Origin: Rugosimonospora acidiphila
GTDB lineage: Bacteria > Actinomycetota > Actinomycetes > Mycobacteriales > Micromonosporaceae
DNA length: 64,000 nt
Assembly: GCF_039543385.1 (NCBI RefSeq)
Contig: NZ_BAABJQ010000002.1
Coordinates: 310,001 to 374,000 of the forward strand
Direction of reading: 5' to 3'
How positions within the stretch are numbered: the stretch's first letter is position 1; the number at the start of each line of letters is the position of its first letter. The notes under the pieces are model-generated. The model did no database searches, was not told the DNA's origin, and saw nothing but the letters and a program-made list of their open reading frames with translations. The translations under genes were made by a program, and so were the position numbers. This document shows, piece after piece, positions 46,701-52,700 of the stretch.

Positions 46701-49700
46701 GGGCAGGATCCAGTTCACCGCGTTGGCGCCGATGACCGCGCCCGGCCTGATGCTGTCGAGCCGGTCGCCGAACGTGTGCGGGGCGCCGGTGACCGCACAC
46801 ATGGCCAGGATCAGCGGCGTCTGCGGTGAGACGCCGAGCCTGGTGAGTTCGGCGTCGACCGCGCTCGGGCTCATCGGGCCGGCCGCGGTGAGCAGCTCGC
46901 CGGTACCCGGATCGATGCGGCCGGCGACCGTGACGTACCCGGGGAACCTCCACAAGGTACGGATGGCCCGACGGGCGTCCTCGGACAGGTCCGGCCACGG
47001 CAGCAGCCAGCCCGCGTGGATCGGTTCGGCCACGACCGAGCCGGGGTCGAGTTCGCCCGGTGCGCGCCCGACCCGCAGGACGTTTTCCAGCGCGGCGGTG
47101 ACCGGCGAGACGTGGACGGCGGGCCGCCATCCGGTCGCGCGAATCGCCGCAGCCGCCCGGATCACCGCGGCCCGCGGCCCGGCCGGATCGTTCAGCGCAC
47201 CCAGCTGGCCGGCCACCGGTTCCAGCTCGCGCGGATCGGCGCCGAGTTCGGCCGCGAGCCGCAGCAGCTGGGCCGGTCGCCGTACCCCCCACCGCTTGGC
47301 CAGGTCGACCAGGTCCGTGGGCACCCGGCCGATCAGCGAACTGAGGCCCATCAGCCATGCGTCGTTCGTGCCGAGTTCACCCGCGAGCGAAAAAAAATCG
47401 ACCGCGGACCAGCCGGCCGCCTCCACCTCGGCGGTGAGCAGCTCGGCCACCGCGCCCGACGAGAACCATGGCTGGGCCGCGGCGGCCCTGGCCAGTTCGG
47501 AGTCGACACCGAGCACGGTGGCGAACCAGCCGGCAGCTTCGGTGCGGATGAGGTCGGTGTCCGCGATGTCGTGCACGGTGAGGCCACGATCGGCCAGGAA
47601 GTCCAGCCGTGGCCCGATGCCGCCGAAGCCGTTGCCCAGGGCGTGGTCCAGCCCCGCCAGCGCCTGCTTGATCCGGCCGACCAGCCGGCTCATCGAGACC
47701 GGCCCCTCGGTGTTCAAATAGGACAGTGCGGGGACCAGTGCCGCGACCGGAACGTCAAACTCGACGGCGAGCAGGCCGGCGAGTTCTCGGGTGCGGGCAT
47801 CCGCCGCGAACGGTCGCGCCGGGTCGTACACGGGTCTCGTGGTGGTGCGCCGTGCCTGGTCGAGCAGCTCGGCGGCCGGCCTTCCCAGGCCGTCGGCCAG
47901 GCGTAGCAGCGCCCGCGGGTCGATCCAGCCGCCGCGTCCCAGCGCCGGGGCCAGCTCCGCCGCCGGCACGCCGAGCCGGTCGGCCCACCACGGCGCGAGC
48001 AACCGGTCCGCCTCGCGGGCGGCGCTCGTCTCACGGCCGATCTCCTGCCGTTCCTCGTCGCTCAGGTGCGCCCCGGTTTCCCACAGCGCGGCGTCCCAGT
48101 CCTTCGGGGTCGGCCCCTCGGCGATCCGCTGCCGTGCCGCCAGCCCAGCGCTCAGCGCCTCGCCGACCGTCGCGGCCTCGGGCCCGGACACGAGGTCGGC
48201 CGCGGCCCGCACGAGGTTCACGGCCTCGACCAGGCCACCCGCGAAATCGTCCAGTCCCGATTGGACGGCCTGCCGCCGGTGGGGGTCCGCACCGGACAGG
48301 GTGAGCGCGGCGGTCGCGGCGGTCCGGGCGCCGTCGGTGGCGGACAGGAGGTCGGGGGCGGACAGGGCCAGCGCCACGTCCCAGGCGCCGTCCAGGATCC
48401 GGGCGGTGGCCTCGCTTCCAACGCCGCCATCCCTGATCCCCCGGATCCGGTCGATCGCGGCGGCGAGGTCCCGGTGGGCCGGGGTGTCGTGAAGTACGCC
48501 CCCGTCGAGCAGGTGGGTGAGCATCGGCAGCGGTGTCGCACCGGCCAGCCGGGACAACTCTTCGACGCTGCTGCCCGCCGACCGCACCCAGTCCCGGACC
48601 ATCCCGGCCAGCCGCCGCGGGCTCGGCCGCTCGCCATCCGCAGTGCCGTCGATCCGGGCGCGAACCGGATCGAGCCAGCCCAGTCGCCCCGCCTCGACGC
48701 CGAACTCGGCCGCGAGGCCGGCCAACTCCTGGTCGACGGTGTCCACGATGGACGAATCAGCGGCGGGCGGTTGCGGGGTGCCGTGGGTGCCGGGGGCGGG
48801 GTCGGCGGAGACCGCCTCGATGGCGGCCAGCAGATCGACGCCGACCGCGCGGCCCTCGCCGGTCCCCTTCGGAAAGAACTCCCACGACAGCCGGCCGTGC
48901 CCCGACACCCACCGGCCGTCCCCGGTCCGGCTGGCCACCCCCCGGGATGACAGCACGCCCTGGCCGCGCAGCGTCCGCAGCCGGTCGGCGAATCCCGTGC
49001 CGATCCCCTGGCCCGACGTGAAACACGACACCAGCGCCAGCTGCTTGCCGGCCACACCCGGCAGACCCGAGACCAGCCGCTCGAACTGCCACGCCGGCAG
49101 CAGCCGGTCGCCCACCCGCACCCGACCGTCGCCGGTGCCGTGCACGAACACCACGAACCAGCCCGGGATGCTGCCCAGCTCGCGGGCCGCGGTCAGCTCC
49201 CGCCCGGTGAGCGCGTCGTCCGGGCCCGGCAGGTAGTACCCGCTCGGCACCGGCACTCCCGGCGTCGCCTTGGTCTCGATGTGCGTCGCGGGTGCCAGCA
49301 CCCGACCGTCGTCCACCGTGCCGTCGCGGAACGCGTCGAACTCCAGCCCCGCCAGTCCGGCGGTGGCGCCTTCCAGTCCTTGGGCATCGTGGATCGAGTC
49401 GAGGTGATCCAGCGCCCGCGCGATCGTGGCGGGCTCCAGGGTGTCACCCAGCCGGTGTACCTGAGCGTCCCAGGCGACCAGCCGCCAGCCGGACTCGATC
49501 GACCGGCTCGGGTCGGCGTCGACCGCGAACACCGTTGCCATCCGGTGCCTCCGGCGCAGCTGCTCGACCGCGCCGGAATCGCCGGTGACCAGCAGGACGC
49601 CGGTGCGCGGCAGCGCGGGATCGCCGTCCAGCAGGGCGCCCAGCGCGTCGAGCCGGATCCGGGAATACCGGGGCGCGCCGCCCGGGCCGACCCGGTCCGG

Positions 49701-52700
49701 GCGCAGCACCACCAGCGGCCGCCCCCGCCCCGCGGCGGCCTCACCCATCGCGGCCAGTCGTGGGTCGATGGCCGTCGGGGGCTGGCCGACCCAGCGCAGG
49801 CCGCCCGCGCCGGCCGGCCGTTTCCACGTTGCGGAGTCGAGACGTTCCTGCCGCACCGCGCCCGGACCGCGCACCGCCAGCTCGTCGAGTTCGTCCCGGC
49901 GCAACACCCGTTCGAGCCGGCGCACCCGCCCACCGGGCTCGCGGACGTCCCAGCCGTCCCGGCTCACCAGCCCGTCCGGGTCCGTCGTGACGCGGTTGCG
50001 CTGGCCGGTGCCGTGTGGCCGGACGATCAGGGCCCGGTGCTCGTCGGCCAGGGCGGCGAGCTCCTGCTCGTGCGAGTCGCTGGCGACTCCCGAATCCTTC
50101 GGCTCGAACAGCACGATCAGGGGCCGCGGGGTGTCCTGGTCGTAGCGGCGCACCACTGCCGCCAGCGTGCCGAGGTTGCGGCCCGGGTCCATCAGCGAAC
50201 CCGACGGCATGCCCGGCGCGGGAAGGCTGCGGGCGTCCAGGTGGTGGAACACGACCACCGGCGCGTCCATGCCCGCCGTGACGCGTTCCAGGGTGTCGAC
50301 GTTGCGCCGGTGCTCCTCCCTGGGGACGGCACCGTAGCTCCCGGTACCCGACAGGGTGCCGATCTCCCTGCCGTGCGGTCGCGCCCGGGACGGCAGGTCC
50401 GGCTGCCAGCGGCTGGACTCCCAGACCGCGCGAGCCTGGTCGCGGACCTCGCTCGCGTCGACCGGGAACAGCTCCAGCAGCTGCGCCAGGCCGGCCCGGT
50501 CGGCCTCCTCGGAGCGGTCGCCGAAGTGCTCGCCGAGCTTCTGCGGCCGGTAGTCCGCCGGTCCGCCCTCGGTGGACAGGCGCACGAGCCGTTGCGCGGT
50601 CCGGACCAGGAACTGCAGGTGCCCGAACTGGTCCAGGCCGTCCGGGAAGCGCAGCTCCCCGTGGTCTCGGTCGGGCTCACCGATGCTGTCCCGCAGCGCG
50701 TGCAGCGCCAGCACGGACTTGTCGTGGCCGAACCGCGTCAACCCCTCCCAGTCGAGGTGGTCGAATCCCTCCGACGGGATCGGCTGCGTCTGTGCGGAGC
50801 CACGGTGGTACGGGCCGTTGGCGCCGATCCGGAACAGCACATCCATCCGGTGCAGGATGTGGCGGAGCAGGTTTTTCAGGCGGTCCGGCTGCTGCTCGAA
50901 GGACTTCAGCGAAATGTGGATGTGTGAGCCGGCGTGTTCGTCGAAGATCCCGCCGTGCCGGTGGATCACCGCCATCGTCAGAGCGATGTCGTACCAGCTC
51001 TGCCGCCAGGCCCGTCGCCACTCCCACTCGTCGTAGGGGAGGATGGGGGTGATCGCCTCGCCTGTGACGGTCGAGTCGTTCTCCACCTTCCAACCGCTGC
51101 GCTTCCTGCTGTAACCCGCGAGCATCGCCGCGTGGTACGGCTCCAGGCGGGGTTCCCGGATCAGCCCGAATCGGTGCAGGTCGGCGGTGACCCCGCCGTT
51201 CACCTCCGACGGATCCTTGCCCTTCCCAGTGCCGTATTCGAGCTCGTCCCCCCAGTCGGTGTCCAGGTCCCAGGGCAGTGGGTCCAGTTGGGCGGGGATG
51301 GTCGACTCCCGCAGTGTCCAGGCCACCAACTCCCCGGCGGTCACCGGCTCGCCCGGTGCGAGAGACCGGGCGAGGTGACCGGTCGCGACGGTCGCGTAGC
51401 CGGACGGCTGTCCACGGCCGACCAGTTCCCAGTCGCCTGGCATGCCATCGTCTGGCCACTGCACGGCCAGGTCGCTCCGGAAGACCACGACGCGCTGGCC
51501 GGCACCGGGCGCGAACACCGGGACCTTCGAACGGCCGACCTGCTCGCGCAGCCAGGCCAGCAGTGGCTCGGACATCGGTGAGGCGACGGCAACCCGGATC
51601 GGGAGCACCGAGATTGCCGACAGCGCGGATTTGAGTGTCTTCCGGTCGGTCGCCTCGTCGCCGCCCAGGAACACGGTACGCACGTCGGTGCGCAGTTCGG
51701 CGGCCCTGGCCACCTCGAGCGAAGCGGCGCCGTACACCGTCCTGTCGGACGGCACGATCCTGCTCAGCGCCTTGCGCATGCCGGGCTCGGCCGACGAGCC
51801 GCGCGCGAGCGTCAACGCCGGCACGGTTCGTGAGGGGTTGACCGACCCGGCCGGCACCGGGTGGCCGTGTGGGTCGAGCCGCAGCACTGTCGTGCCGAGT
51901 TGCTCGACGGCGGCCGCACGCACATCATCCGGGTCTGCGAACGCCTCCGCGTCCAGCAGGCCCGGCTCCTGCGAGTCGATCCAGCGCAGAGTCGCGCCGG
52001 CCGCTCCCGGCTCCGACCACAGCCAGAACGCGTGGCTGGGCCGGCCGCCCTCGGCCGGCAGTCGCAGCAGAGCCATCGCCCCGGGCGTGTCGCGCAGCCA
52101 GCCACGCAGCCCGGCCACGTCGGCCAGCGGCTGCGGGGAGCCGCCCAGCAGGTGCCCCAGGTCGGTGATCCGCAGGGTCGCGGGGTCGGCCGCCGCCTCG
52201 ACGTCGGCGATGTTTCCCGCGCGCCCGTGATAGGCGACGAACGCCGCGTACGCCCGCGGTACGCAATCGGCGAGCGCGGTGTCGAGGTCCTCGTCCGGCA
52301 TCGTTTCGATAGCGGCGATCAGCTCACGCATCCGGGTGGCCGCCGGAACATCACGCTTCCGGCCGATCGCCAGGGCCCTGCCGACGGTGCCCTCAGGGTC
52401 TGTGGCGGTCCCGGCGAAGTCGCGGGCGGTGGACGAGGCGCTCGGGATCCCGGTGGCGGCACCGGTCGGATCGATCAGCAGGGCCATGGTGTCCGGCGCG
52501 CGCAGATAGCCGGTGCGGACCGCGTCCCGGGCCGGGACGAAGCTGGCGGCGTGTGCGGTCAGGCTGCCCGGCTCGAACCACCGGAGGTCGCCGCCGGCGT
52601 CCGCGCCGAGCAACGCGGTCCGCCGTGGCGACCTCGCATCCGGCAGGTAGGAGACGAGCGCCATGCTCCCCCGCGCCCCGCTCAGCGCGGCCAGCAGCGC

